A DNA stretch of 64,000 nucleotides from NCBI RefSeq assembly GCF_003382275.1, contig NZ_QTJX01000001.1, positions 124,001 to 188,000 on the forward strand. The letters run 5' to 3'. Shown here in pieces: positions 18,197 to 26,408 of this stretch. Numbering within the stretch: the stretch's first letter is position 1; the number at the start of each line of letters is the position of its first letter. This DNA is from Flagellimonas nanhaiensis. Its GTDB lineage: Bacteria; Bacteroidota; Bacteroidia; Flavobacteriales; Flavobacteriaceae. The position numbers and the translations under genes were made by a program. A model generated the notes under the pieces. The model was given only the letters and a program-made list of their open reading frames with translations, made no database searches and was not told the DNA's origin.

Positions 18197-19525
18197 ATGT
18201 TCGATAACCTAAGTGATAAGCTGGATAAAGCACTCCATGTCCTAAAGGGCCATGGACAGATAACAGAGATAAACGTAGCCGAAACCCTTAAGGAAGTAAG
18301 GAGGGCGTTACTAGATGCGGATGTCAACTTTAAGATAGCCAAAGAGTTTACCAATAAGGTAAAAGAAAAGGCGCTGGGCGAGAACGTACTCACCACATTG
18401 CAGCCGGGCCAACTCATGGTCAAGATTGTAAAGGATGAGCTTACCCAGTTAATGGGTGGAGATGCAGAGGAGATTGACCTTTCGGGAAATCCATCTGTCA
18501 TTTTAATGTCCGGGCTACAAGGTTCTGGTAAAACCACTTTTTCGGGAAAGCTTGCCAACTACCTCCAAAGCAAAAAAAGTAAAAAGCCCCTTTTAGTGGC
18601 GTGTGATGTATACCGTCCTGCGGCCATTGACCAATTGCACATAGTAGGGGAGCAGATAGGGGCAGAGGTCTATTCCGATAGGGAGAACAATGATCCCGTG
18701 GCCATTGCCAAGGCAGGGGTAAAACATGCCAAGGAAATTGGTGCTAATGTGGTCATTATAGATACCGCAGGTCGTTTGGCGGTAGATGAACAAATGATGA
18801 CGGAGATTGCCAATATCCATAAGGCAATAACGCCTAATGAGACCCTTTTCGTGGTAGATTCCATGACGGGACAAGATGCTGTCAATACTGCCAAGGCCTT
18901 CAATGATATTTTAAATTTTGATGGGGTTATCCTCACCAAATTGGATGGTGATACGCGTGGTGGTGCGGCCATCTCCATCAAGTCCGTGGTGGACAAGCCC
19001 ATCAAGTTCATCGGAACAGGGGAAAAAATGGAAGCCATAGACGTTTTCTACCCCTCCAGAATGGCAGATAGGATTTTGGGAATGGGAGATGTTGTCTCCT
19101 TGGTGGAGCGCGCCCAAGAGCAATTTGATGAGGAGCAGGCGCGAAAAATCCAGAAAAAGATTGCCAAAAACCGATTTGGATTTGATGATTTCCTGACTCA
19201 AATACAGCAAATCAAGAAGATGGGGAACATGAAGGATCTTATGGGCATGATTCCTGGTGCAGGGAAAGCTCTAAAAGGTCTGGATATAGATGATGATGCC
19301 TTTAAACATATTGAGGCCATAATCCACTCCATGACCCCGGACGAACGTTCCAATCCATCAAAATTGAATGCGAGCCGCAAAAAACGCATAGCTGCGGGCA
19401 GTGGTACATCCATTCAAGAAGTCAACCAGTTGTTGAAACAGTTTCAGCAAATGAGCAAAATGATGAAGATGATGCAAGGCGGTGGTGGCAAAAAGATGAT
19501 GCAGATGATGCAGAACATGAGATAA
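18197..19525 (+). CDS. ffh: Signal recognition particle protein Ffh
   Basis: Ffh, with SRP RNA, binds hydrophobic signal sequences at the ribosome and delivers them to FtsY. The 442-residue length is normal. An N domain is followed by the SRP GTPase with GLQGSGKTT at about 106-114, DTAGR near 192 and TKLDGD near 251. The M domain from about 300 is methionine-rich and ends in the MSKMMKMM and KKMMQMMQNM clusters that line the signal-binding groove. It has its own promoter and is followed 31 bases later by folD on the same strand. Confidence 0.98.
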   Translation: MFDNLSDKLDKALHVLKGHGQITEINVAETLKEVRRALLDADVNFKIAKEFTNKVKEKALGENVLTTLQPGQLMVKIVKDELTQLMGGDAEEIDLSGNPSVILMSGLQGSGKTTFSGKLANYLQSKKSKKPLLVACDVYRPAAIDQLHIVGEQIGAEVYSDRENNDPVAIAKAGVKHAKEIGANVVIIDTAGRLAVDEQMMTEIANIHKAITPNETLFVVDSMTGQDAVNTAKAFNDILNFDGVILTKLDGDTRGGAAISIKSVVDKPIKFIGTGEKMEAIDVFYPSRMADRILGMGDVVSLVERAQEQFDEEQARKIQKKIAKNRFGFDDFLTQIQQIKKMGNMKDLMGMIPGAGKALKGLDIDDDAFKHIEAIIHSMTPDERSNPSKLNASRKKRIAAGSGTSIQEVNQLLKQFQQMSKMMKMMQGGGGKKMMQMMQNMR

Positions 19526-19556
19526 CCCTTAACCAATAGACCAACAAGACCAACCT

Positions 19557-20435
19557 ATGGAGATTCTGGATGGAAGAAAGATATCGAACCAAATAAAAGA
19601 AGAAATTACCGTTGAAGTGGCCCAAATGAAGGATCGAGGCGAAAAAGTTCCTCATTTGGCAGCTGTTTTGGTTGGAAATGATGGAGCTAGCCTGACCTAT
19701 GTGGGAAGTAAGGTTCGTTCCTGTAAAAAGATTGGATTTGAATCTACTCTTATTCATCTTCCAGAGGAAACAACAGAGGAAGAACTGTTGAAACATGTAG
19801 AAACACTCAATACCGATTCAGATATAGATGGCTATATTGTGCAGTTGCCACTTCCCAAACATATTGATGAACAGAAGATATTATTGTCAATTGACCCCAA
19901 TAAAGATGTAGATGGATTTCATCCTGCCAATTTTGGAAAAATGGCCTTGGATATGGAATCTTTCATTCCAGCAACCCCTTTTGGCATCATGGAACTGTTG
20001 AAGCGTTATGATGTGGACACCGAAGGAAAACATACCGTGGTAATAGGCAGAAGCCATATTGTTGGAAGACCTATTAGCATTTTGATGAGTCAAAAAGGAA
20101 AGGCTGCCAATGCCACGGTCACCTTGACTCATAGTAGGACAAAAAACATTGAATCGTTCACAAAAAATGCGGATATCATTGTTTCTGCTCTTGGGGTTCC
20201 AAAATTTTTGAAAGAAGATATGGTCAAAGATGGGGTTGTGGTCATTGATGTGGGCATTACCAGAGTACCAGACCAATCCCGCGAAAAAGGATACTACATA
20301 ACCGGTGACGTAGACTTTGAAAATGTAAGTAAAAAAGCATCTTACATTACTCCCGTTCCTGGAGGTGTGGGTCCCATGACCATAGCTATGTTGCTAAAAA
20401 ATACCTTACTGGCCAGGGAAAGGCACCTCAAATAA
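19557..20435 (+). CDS. folD: Methylenetetrahydrofolate dehydrogenase/cyclohydrolase
   Basis: FolD interconverts 5,10-methylene- and 10-formyl-tetrahydrofolate with NADP in one-carbon metabolism. The 292 residues carry the substrate-site lysine in SLTYVGSKVRSC, the cofactor motif VIGRSHIVGRP and the C-terminal signature TPVPGGVGPMT. Length is normal. It lies 31 bases downstream of ffh and may be co-transcribed. A 48-aa lipoprotein gene converges on its 3' end with a 10-base gap. Confidence 0.98.
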   Translation: MEILDGRKISNQIKEEITVEVAQMKDRGEKVPHLAAVLVGNDGASLTYVGSKVRSCKKIGFESTLIHLPEETTEEELLKHVETLNTDSDIDGYIVQLPLPKHIDEQKILLSIDPNKDVDGFHPANFGKMALDMESFIPATPFGIMELLKRYDVDTEGKHTVVIGRSHIVGRPISILMSQKGKAANATVTLTHSRTKNIESFTKNADIIVSALGVPKFLKEDMVKDGVVVIDVGITRVPDQSREKGYYITGDVDFENVSKKASYITPVPGGVGPMTIAMLLKNTLLARERHLK

Positions 20436-20445
20436 TTAATGGCAC

Positions 20446-20592
20446 TTAGCTTTTCTTTCCTACCTCTGAGGTAATTTGTTGCTCATCTTCCGGAGTAAGA
20501 AAATCAAAATCGGTTTCCTCTTCATCATTGGTACAACCAGATAGGGCCATAGAAGAAAAGAGTACGGTAATAACTAGTAGGATACTTTTCAT
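20446..20592 (-). CDS. 48-residue lipoprotein, easily overlooked
   Basis: Reading the minus strand from ATG at 20590-20592 gives a 48-residue protein. It opens MKSILLVITVLFSSMALSGC, a textbook lipoprotein signal peptide with lipobox LSGC (cysteine 20), then a short acidic tail (TNDEEETDFDFLTPEDEQQI) ending in GKKS and a TAA. The gene fills most of the gap between folD and the DUF2306 gene. Tiny lipoproteins of this kind are frequent in Flavobacteriia, but I know no function. Confidence rests on the complete signal peptide plus lipobox, which is improbable by chance. Confidence 0.7.
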   Translation of the reverse strand: MKSILLVITVLFSSMALSGCTNDEEETDFDFLTPEDEQQITSEVGKKS

Positions 20593-20711
20593 GACGCTGC
20601 GATTTGGGAGGCAGTAATGCCAATATTGTACATTTCATAACGATTTAAGATTCTTATTCTTGCATTGTACACCAAATATTCGATAACTTACTTCTCTGAA
20701 AATCATTACTT

Positions 20712-21338
20712 ATGCCTGGAAGAGTTACCAACAAAGTGGTATGGATAGTATTTGCATTTTTAGCCATTAGTATAGGGCTTTATCCACTCGCGTATCTTTT
20801 TGTTTCCAGTGAATTTGGTCTTTTAACCAGTAAGACAGCAGAACTTCTTTCAAATACAGTTTGGCGGCTAGGTTTTTACGGGCATATTGCTTTTGGGGGA
20901 TTGGCTTTGCTAACGGGTTGGTCGCAGTTTAGTAAGAGAATCAGGGCAAAAAATCTCAATCTGCACCGTAATTTGGGCAAAATATATACGGTCTCTGTGT
21001 TAATCAGTGGAATATGTGGAGTATATATTGGTTTTTTTGCCACGGGAGGAACAATAGCTTCGCTAGGATTTATTCTCTTGGGAATAGTATGGCTGTATAC
21101 CACCATTAGGGCTTATGCAGCAATAAAAAACAAGGACCTTTCCTTGCATCAAGGTATGATGATTTATAGTTACGCAGCTTGCTTTGCAGCGGTTATGCTT
21201 CGTATTTGGTTGCCGCTGTTGACATTGGCCATTGGTGAGTTTTTAACAGCATACAGGATCGTGGCATGGTTATGCTGGGTTCCAAACCTTGTTTTTGCCC
21301 ATTTTTGGGTCAGAAAAAAGGGTTTTACTATAGGCTGA
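20712..21338 (+). CDS. DUF2306 membrane protein
   Basis: A 208-residue integral membrane protein with about six helices. The spacing of LGFYGHIAFGGLALLTGWSQF, NLNLHRNLGKIYTVSVLISG and SLHQGMMIYSYAACFAAV matches DUF2306, where conserved histidines in H-I/R-G and L-H-R/Q positions may coordinate haem or metal, by resemblance to other di-haem membrane folds. Role unknown. It is monocistronic and converges with a VOC gene 3 bases away. Confidence 0.8.
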   Translation: MPGRVTNKVVWIVFAFLAISIGLYPLAYLFVSSEFGLLTSKTAELLSNTVWRLGFYGHIAFGGLALLTGWSQFSKRIRAKNLNLHRNLGKIYTVSVLISGICGVYIGFFATGGTIASLGFILLGIVWLYTTIRAYAAIKNKDLSLHQGMMIYSYAACFAAVMLRIWLPLLTLAIGEFLTAYRIVAWLCWVPNLVFAHFWVRKKGFTIG

Positions 21339-21341
21339 TTC

Positions 21342-21764
21342 CTATTTGGCAAACAATTGCCCCATATCTTTGAAGGCCTTAAACTCCAGGGCATTTCCTG
21401 CCGGATCTAAGAAAAACATGGTGGTTTGCTCCCCAACTTCACCTTTAAAACGGATGTAGGGTTCAATGATGAAGTTTATCCCCTTCTCTTGGAGTTTTTT
21501 GGAAAAGGATTCAAATTGATCCCAGGGCAGTACAACGCCATAATGGGGTACAGGTACGTTTTTGCCATCTACGGGATTGGTATGAAGCTCCTCATCTGAC
21601 TTTGGTTTGTAATGGATTACCAATTGATGGCCAAACAAATTGAAATCGACCCAATGGTCGCTGCTACGGCCTTCTTCACAACCTAGAATATCCCTATAAA
21701 AGACTCTACAGTCATCCAGATTGTGGACAGGAATGGCCACATGAAAAGGGGTAATATTTTGCAT
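21342..21764 (-). CDS. VOC/glyoxalase-superfamily protein
   Basis: The 140 residues form one vicinal-oxygen-chelate module pair. The N-terminal [22 protein letters not shown] and the C-terminal [16 protein letters not shown] are the typical metal-bearing strands (histidine near 8, glutamate near 127). It resembles the COG3565 group of predicted extradiol-dioxygenase-like proteins. Substrate unknown. Thirty-four bases separate its start from the end of the alpha/beta-hydrolase gene, which is on the same strand upstream of it. Confidence 0.85.
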   Translation of the reverse strand: MQNITPFHVAIPVHNLDDCRVFYRDILGCEEGRSSDHWVDFNLFGHQLVIHYKPKSDEELHTNPVDGKNVPVPHYGVVLPWDQFESFSKKLQEKGINFIIEPYIRFKGEVGEQTTMFFLDPAGNALEFKAFKDMGQLFAK

Positions 21765-21798
21765 GATGGAATTTTATCGAAAATTAGGAAATTCTTCG

Positions 21799-22638
21799 CT
21801 AAGCTTCCAAAAAGGCAATGATTTGCTCGTTCACCTCATCTTGATGCATGGAATGACCCAACCCCTGGGTGCTGACCAGTTGGCTGTCCTTCCAGTTTTT
21901 ATTGACTTTTTCAGAGGCATGGTAAGGAGCAATTGCATCCAATCTGTCATGAAAGAGCAATCCCTTTCGTGAATTGGACTTTGCAAATTTTGATGTGGAA
22001 AATTCGCGAATGCGGAATCCGAACCTATTCAAGATATAGTCATCCAAAGCTTTCATTACCCTATTGTTGAAACGTAACAGGTCTTGATAGTGCTCCATGA
22101 TTTCATGAAATTCAGAAGGTGCACCGATAATGACCATTTTTTCCACTTCGGGGTTTGGATTTTTGTATTCATGGTACATTAGGGTCATACCCCCCACAGA
22201 ATGCCCAACCAGATATTTGGGACTGTATTTTTTTACCATGTGGTTAACAGCTTCTTCATACAAGGGTACATAAAGGAGTTTTCCTGTTGAATGACCATGG
22301 GCAGGAGCATCAAAAGCAACTACATTGAAGTCTGCATCAACCAATTTTTTAATGAGGTTTCTCCAACGGAACGTATTGCTCTCCCAACCATGCACCAATA
22401 GCACAGTTCCGTTGTTGCCCTTCCAGTGATAGGATTGTAATTGATGGTTGTCAATATACTCAACACTATGCTTTGCTTTTTCAAGATAACCGGCCTGTTG
22501 TGGCAAAATCCGTCCTTTTCTAACCGTGCAGAACAGGTTAAAGGCCTTATGAGCCGCTTTTTTTGGGGAAAACAGGGTGTAGAGGTTAAAAAACTGGCCA
22601 TAGGCCAACGGAAGTATCTTGATGAGTAGTTTTTTCAT
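21799..22638 (-). CDS. Alpha/beta-fold hydrolase
   Basis: The 279-residue protein has the alpha/beta-hydrolase layout: oxyanion strand VLLVHGWES, nucleophile elbow VGHSVGG, and a C-terminal histidine in QGLGHSMHQ. A cytoplasmic lipase/esterase-like activity is likely; substrate unknown. It is divergent from an HxlR-type regulator, with a TTAC/GTAAC inverted repeat in the shared gap, so regulation by that HxlR protein is plausible. Confidence 0.87.
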   Translation of the reverse strand: MKKLLIKILPLAYGQFFNLYTLFSPKKAAHKAFNLFCTVRKGRILPQQAGYLEKAKHSVEYIDNHQLQSYHWKGNNGTVLLVHGWESNTFRWRNLIKKLVDADFNVVAFDAPAHGHSTGKLLYVPLYEEAVNHMVKKYSPKYLVGHSVGGMTLMYHEYKNPNPEVEKMVIIGAPSEFHEIMEHYQDLLRFNNRVMKALDDYILNRFGFRIREFSTSKFAKSNSRKGLLFHDRLDAIAPYHASEKVNKNWKDSQLVSTQGLGHSMHQDEVNEQIIAFLEA

Positions 22639-22641
22639 TTG

Positions 22642-22660
22642 GTTACTTTTTGTAACTTAC
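22642..22660. promoter_or_regulatory. Candidate HxlR operator
   Basis: GTTAC TTTTT GTAAC (22642-22656) is a perfect 5-bp inverted repeat, followed by a further TTAC. It lies in the gap between the divergent hydrolase and HxlR genes, right after the hydrolase start codon. HxlR/DUF24 regulators bind short TTAC/GTAA-like repeats; assignment here is by position. Confidence 0.4.
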
Positions 22661-22735
22661 TCTTTAATTGAAACTAAAATTAAAGATTCATTTTCAAACA
22701 AAAAAGAAGTCACCTACCTCAAACCAAGTATAAAA

Positions 22736-23158
22736 ATGGAAACTGTAGCTGAAAATCAGAATGTTAGGAATGCAAAAAAATTGGAAAAAATGTTTGGGCA
22801 TATTGATTTTAAGCATCCTCCTGAACTTTGTCCCGTCCGAGATGTAATGTCCGTAGCCTCCGATCAATGGAGTATTCTTATTATTCTATGGTTGGGGTAC
22901 TTTCCGGTGTTGCGTTTCAACAAGCTCAAAAAGTATGTTTATGGCATTTCCAATAAAGTGTTGAGCCAAAGATTAAAAGTACTTGAGGCTGATGGGTATA
23001 TCAGCCGTAAGGCATACCCCGAAGTTCCTATTCGGGTAGAATATAGGCTTACAGATTTTGGACAGACTTATGTGGAAAAGTTATTGGAACTTACGGAATG
23101 GATGCAGACCAATAGTCCCAAGGTTTTGGCCAACCGTGAAAAATATGGGTTGATTTAA
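22736..23158 (+). CDS. HxlR-family transcriptional regulator
   Basis: From ATG 22736 the protein is 140 residues. The HxlR winged-helix core is plain: CPVRDVMSVASDQWSILIILWL, then RFNKLKKYVYGISNKVLSQRLKVLEADGYISRK and VEYRLTDFGQTYVEKL. The frame is open farther upstream to 22619, but that part runs into the divergent hydrolase gene and reads as non-conserved sequence, so the internal ATG is preferred. The cysteine in PELCPVRD is the redox- or electrophile-sensing position in several HxlR proteins. It probably controls the divergent hydrolase gene. Confidence 0.88.
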   Translation: METVAENQNVRNAKKLEKMFGHIDFKHPPELCPVRDVMSVASDQWSILIILWLGYFPVLRFNKLKKYVYGISNKVLSQRLKVLEADGYISRKAYPEVPIRVEYRLTDFGQTYVEKLLELTEWMQTNSPKVLANREKYGLI

Positions 23159-23162
23159 TTTC

Positions 23163-23711
23163 TTATTCCCAACCAACCATTAAGTATTTTATTTTGGCCG
23201 TACCGGGTATCTGAACCGCTTCAATATTGGAAGTGGTATACCGCAAATTCGAGGGCAGTTCTTCTTTATCAATGGTGAAATAAAGGTTACTTGACTTCGG
23301 AAAAATCACCACACTGTTCAAGGTGGTCACAATCTTTTTAATGGAGTAGCTCTGCTGAATATCTTGAAATGTACTACTGAGCCCAATTCCTTTTGATGTA
23401 CTGTACCGAGCATCAAAAATCCTGATGTTTTCAACCGTTGGGATACTATCGGAATTTGTGGTGAGGGTCATTAAGTGTTTTCCGCCTTTTTCAAAAACTT
23501 TGACTTTTTTGGAGATTTCTCCAATAGTTATGGCACCCGTGTCCTTAACAATGGAGTCCTGGACAAAAATAGATTCCAATTCTGATACGGAGCTAGTTTT
23601 TAATAAAGGTCCTACGCTACTTTCTGTAATTAGAAATGTTGTGTCCTTTTCACAGGATTGTAACCAGGAAATGGAGCAGGCTAGGACAAGAATAAGGAAT
23701 GTTTTTTTCAT
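23163..23711 (-). CDS. Hypothetical lipoprotein
   Basis: A 182-residue protein beginning with a lipoprotein signal peptide (lipobox SWLQSC, cysteine at 20). The mature part is strand-rich, for example VKVFEKGGKHLMTLTTN and NLYFTIDKEELP, and I do not recognise a family. It lies 4 bases downstream of the HerA-like ATPase gene on the same strand, so the two are probably co-transcribed. It converges with the HxlR gene. Confidence 0.75.
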   Translation of the reverse strand: MKKTFLILVLACSISWLQSCEKDTTFLITESSVGPLLKTSSVSELESIFVQDSIVKDTGAITIGEISKKVKVFEKGGKHLMTLTTNSDSIPTVENIRIFDARYSTSKGIGLSSTFQDIQQSYSIKKIVTTLNSVVIFPKSSNLYFTIDKEELPSNLRYTTSNIEAVQIPGTAKIKYLMVGWE

Positions 23712-23715
23712 GAAT

Positions 23716-25227
23716 TTATCGAATCACTTTTTTCAAAACCCCTAAAACTCCCCTTATAAAAGTGGCACTGGTCAGCACTTTTACCACTGGGTTCATTCGG
23801 GTACTTCTTCGTGTGGAGGTTCTCCTTCTTGAGGTTGTTTTCTTCTCTTTTTCTTTTTCAGCCTCTTTTTCGGCTTTTTCAATTTTCTCGTTCAAGATTT
23901 CGTAAGCACTCTCACGATCAATCTCTTCATTGTATTTTTTTACAAGCTTTGACTTGCCAATGGCCTCTTTTAGCTCGGTGTCTGTGAGGACATCCATGCG
24001 GCTCATGGGAGCTCTCAACAAAGTGGCCGCCAATGGAGTGGGTCTTCCCTTCTCATCCAAGGCAGAGATCAAAGCTTCCCCAATTCCCAACGAGGTAAGG
24101 ATTTCTTTGGTTTCATAGAATTCCGAAATGGGATAGTTTTCCGCAGTTAGTTTAATAGCCTTCCTATCCTTGGCCGTGAAGGCCCGCAGTGCATGTTGGA
24201 CCTTAAGTCCAAGTTGGGCCAGGACGTCATCTGGGACATCTGTCGGGTTTTGGGTAACAAAATACAGTCCAATTCCTTTAGAACGAATCAACTTTACAAT
24301 ACTTTCGATTTGATCCAGAAGCGCTTTGGAGGCATTATCAAAAATTAAATGCGCCTCATCAATGAAGAAAACCAATTCGGGCCTATCACTATCTCCTTGC
24401 TCAGGAAAAGTTCCATAGATTTCCGCCAGGAGGCTCAACATAAAAGTAGAAAACAGTTTAGGTCTATCCTGAATGTCGGTCAGCCTAACAATATTGATAT
24501 AGCCCCGTCCCTCATCATCTATTCTTACCAGGTCATCAACTTCAAAGGATTTTTCGCCAAAGAACAGATCGGCACCTTGTTGTTCCAGTTCTATGATCTT
24601 TCTTAGAATGGTTCCTGTAGAACTCGTGGATATTCTTCCGTAGGATTCCTGAAACTCCTTTTTGCCTTCTCCGGTTGCATATTGCAATACTTTCTTAAAA
24701 TCCTTCAGGTCAAGTAAAGGAAGCTTATTGTCGTCACAATATTTGAACACTACGGCAACTATCCCTTCTTGGGTAACCGTTAGGTCCAGAATACGGGAGA
24801 GTAGCACTGGTCCAAATTCAGAGACCGTGGCCCTTAGTCTTACTCCATTTTGTTCCGACAGGGATAGAATTTCTACGGGAAATCCTTTTGCTTCAAAGGG
24901 GAGGCCTATTTTTTCGTGTCTTTCGTCAATTTTTGGGTGACCTGGACTGGGTTGCGCAATTCCGCTCAAATCGCCTTTGAGGTCCATCAGCAATACTGGA
25001 ATTCCTTTTTCTGAAAGGTTTTCAGCAAGCACCTGCAAGGTCTTGGTCTTACCGGTACCGGTCGCTCCGGCAATAAGCCCATGGCGATTGAGTGTTTTTA
25101 GCGGTATCTTCACTAAGGCATTGGTCACAGCTTCACCATTCAGCATACCAGCGCCAACGGTTATAAAGTCTCCTTTTGTGGTGTACCCCTTCTCAATATG
25201 TTCAAAGAATTTTTCTTTGCGGTCCAT
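23716..25227 (-). CDS. HerA-like ATPase, DUF853 family
   Basis: This 503-residue cytoplasmic ATPase belongs to the DUF853/HerA-FtsK-like group. Walker A is GATGTGKTKTLQ at about 53-60 and Walker B is ELVFFIDEAHLIF; the arginine-finger region follows in VTQNPTDVPDDVLAQLG. A charged, lysine/arginine-rich C-terminus (EKEKEKKTTSRRRTSTRR) precedes a short hydrophobic end. HerA-like proteins translocate DNA, but DUF853 proteins are uncharacterised. The ATG at 25227 is preferred to an in-frame TTG three codons upstream. A lipoprotein gene follows at 4 bases. Confidence 0.9.
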   Translation of the reverse strand: MDRKEKFFEHIEKGYTTKGDFITVGAGMLNGEAVTNALVKIPLKTLNRHGLIAGATGTGKTKTLQVLAENLSEKGIPVLLMDLKGDLSGIAQPSPGHPKIDERHEKIGLPFEAKGFPVEILSLSEQNGVRLRATVSEFGPVLLSRILDLTVTQEGIVAVVFKYCDDNKLPLLDLKDFKKVLQYATGEGKKEFQESYGRISTSSTGTILRKIIELEQQGADLFFGEKSFEVDDLVRIDDEGRGYINIVRLTDIQDRPKLFSTFMLSLLAEIYGTFPEQGDSDRPELVFFIDEAHLIFDNASKALLDQIESIVKLIRSKGIGLYFVTQNPTDVPDDVLAQLGLKVQHALRAFTAKDRKAIKLTAENYPISEFYETKEILTSLGIGEALISALDEKGRPTPLAATLLRAPMSRMDVLTDTELKEAIGKSKLVKKYNEEIDRESAYEILNEKIEKAEKEAEKEKEKKTTSRRRTSTRRSTRMNPVVKVLTSATFIRGVLGVLKKVIR

Positions 25228-25283
25228 GGCGTTCAATTTCCGATAAAAATAGGGTAATTTTAGGCAAATCTAAAAACACACTT

Positions 25284-25736
25284 ATGAAAGCTATGCAATA
25301 TGTTTTTTTGTTCATTTCACTGTTTGGAGTTTCTGCGTTTGGCTATGCCCAAGAAGAAACAGAGCTTATTTTTCATGAATCCCACGAAGTGAAAAAACAA
25401 AGTGCTCCTTTTAGTGATGCCGTCCAAGCTGGAAATCTATTCTTTTTGGCAGGACAGATTGGGATGGACCATTCAACCCGTACCATGGTCGAGGGAGGCA
25501 TTAAGCCAGAAACCGAGCAGGTCATCAAGAACATTGAGGCGGTTTTGGCCCATCATGGTATGAAACTGGACAATGTGGTGAAGTGTACCGTTATTTTGAG
25601 CACCATGGAGGATTTTGCTGCTTTCAACGAAGTGTATTCCAAGTATTTTACCAAAAAACCTGCGCGGACTACCTTCGCCGCTAAAGGTCTTGCCCGAAAT
25701 GCCAAAGTGGAAATAGAGGTTATGGCCATACGCTGA
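25284..25736 (+). CDS. RidA/YjgF-family protein with signal peptide
   Basis: From ATG 25284 the product is 150 residues. A hydrophobic signal peptide (MKAMQYVFLFISLFGVSAFG, then YAQE) precedes a full RidA domain with SDAVQAGNLFFLAGQ, the catalytic arginine in PARTTFAAKGL (about 128) and the signature AKVEIEVMAIR. Cytoplasmic RidA hydrolyses reactive 2-aminoacrylate and other imines; this version should be exported to the periplasm, where the substrate is unknown. The frame opens farther upstream, but that part overlaps the divergent ATPase gene. Confidence 0.88.
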   Translation: MKAMQYVFLFISLFGVSAFGYAQEETELIFHESHEVKKQSAPFSDAVQAGNLFFLAGQIGMDHSTRTMVEGGIKPETEQVIKNIEAVLAHHGMKLDNVVKCTVILSTMEDFAAFNEVYSKYFTKKPARTTFAAKGLARNAKVEIEVMAIR

Positions 25737-25768
25737 TTGCTTATTTAGTGCAAGGAGACGTATCTTTG
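25737..25768 (+). promoter_or_regulatory. Promoter of queE, nearly leaderless
   Basis: TTG at 25737-25739, a 21-base spacer and TATCTTTG at 25761-25768 form a full Bacteroidota promoter. The ATG follows only 4 bases after the -7 element, so transcription would begin at or next to the start codon. Confidence 0.6.
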
Positions 25769-25772
25769 CACA

Positions 25773-26405
25773 ATGGTTGAAGAAAAAGAGCTGGATTTAG
25801 TAAACAGAGGCTTGATGCTTCCTTTGATGGAAGAGTTTTATACGATTCAAGGAGAAGGTTTCCATAAAGGGACAGCTGCTTATTTTATTCGTGTTGGAGG
25901 TTGTGATGTTGGTTGCCATTGGTGTGATGTCAAAGAAAGTTGGGATGCCGAAAAACATCCGCCCACTTCTATTGAAAATATTGTTTCCAATGCAGCAAAA
26001 TATTCCGATACCATTGTGGTCACAGGAGGTGAACCTTTAATGTGGAACATGGAACCTTTGACCAGTGGCCTAAAGGCCAACAAACTAAAAACCCATATTG
26101 AAACTTCCGGGGCCTATCCTTTGACCGGCACATGGGATTGGGTCTGTCTTTCACCCAAGAAAACAAAGCTTCCGGTAAGTGAGGTCTATGAAGTTGCTGA
26201 TGAACTCAAAGTCATTGTTTATAACAGACACGATCTTGTTTTTGCCGAAGAGCAAGCCGCTCAGGTAAATGAAAACTGTGTGCTTTATTTGCAGCCCGAA
26301 TGGAGTGTTCGGGACAAGGTAATACCTTTAATAGTGGATTATGTCATGCAAAATCCAAAATGGAAGGTATCCCTTCAAACTCATAAATATTTGAATATTC
26401 CCTAA
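25773..26405 (+). CDS. queE: 7-carboxy-7-deazaguanine synthase
   Basis: QueE is a radical SAM enzyme that makes 7-carboxy-7-deazaguanine from 6-carboxytetrahydropterin on the queuosine pathway. The 210-residue protein begins with EFYTIQGEGFHKGTAAYF, the substrate-binding motif of QueE. The iron-sulfur cysteines are CDVGCHWC at 44, 48 and 51 (the usual C-x3-C-x2-C), and TGGEPLMW is the radical SAM GGE motif. It is monocistronic with its own promoter; no other queuosine genes are in the window. Confidence 0.95.
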   Translation: MVEEKELDLVNRGLMLPLMEEFYTIQGEGFHKGTAAYFIRVGGCDVGCHWCDVKESWDAEKHPPTSIENIVSNAAKYSDTIVVTGGEPLMWNMEPLTSGLKANKLKTHIETSGAYPLTGTWDWVCLSPKKTKLPVSEVYEVADELKVIVYNRHDLVFAEEQAAQVNENCVLYLQPEWSVRDKVIPLIVDYVMQNPKWKVSLQTHKYLNIP

Positions 26406-26408
26406 GGT

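Noticed and set aside
22619..22735. N-terminal extension of the HxlR regulator
   Set aside because: It overlaps the divergent hydrolase start and the candidate operator, and is unlike HxlR proteins.
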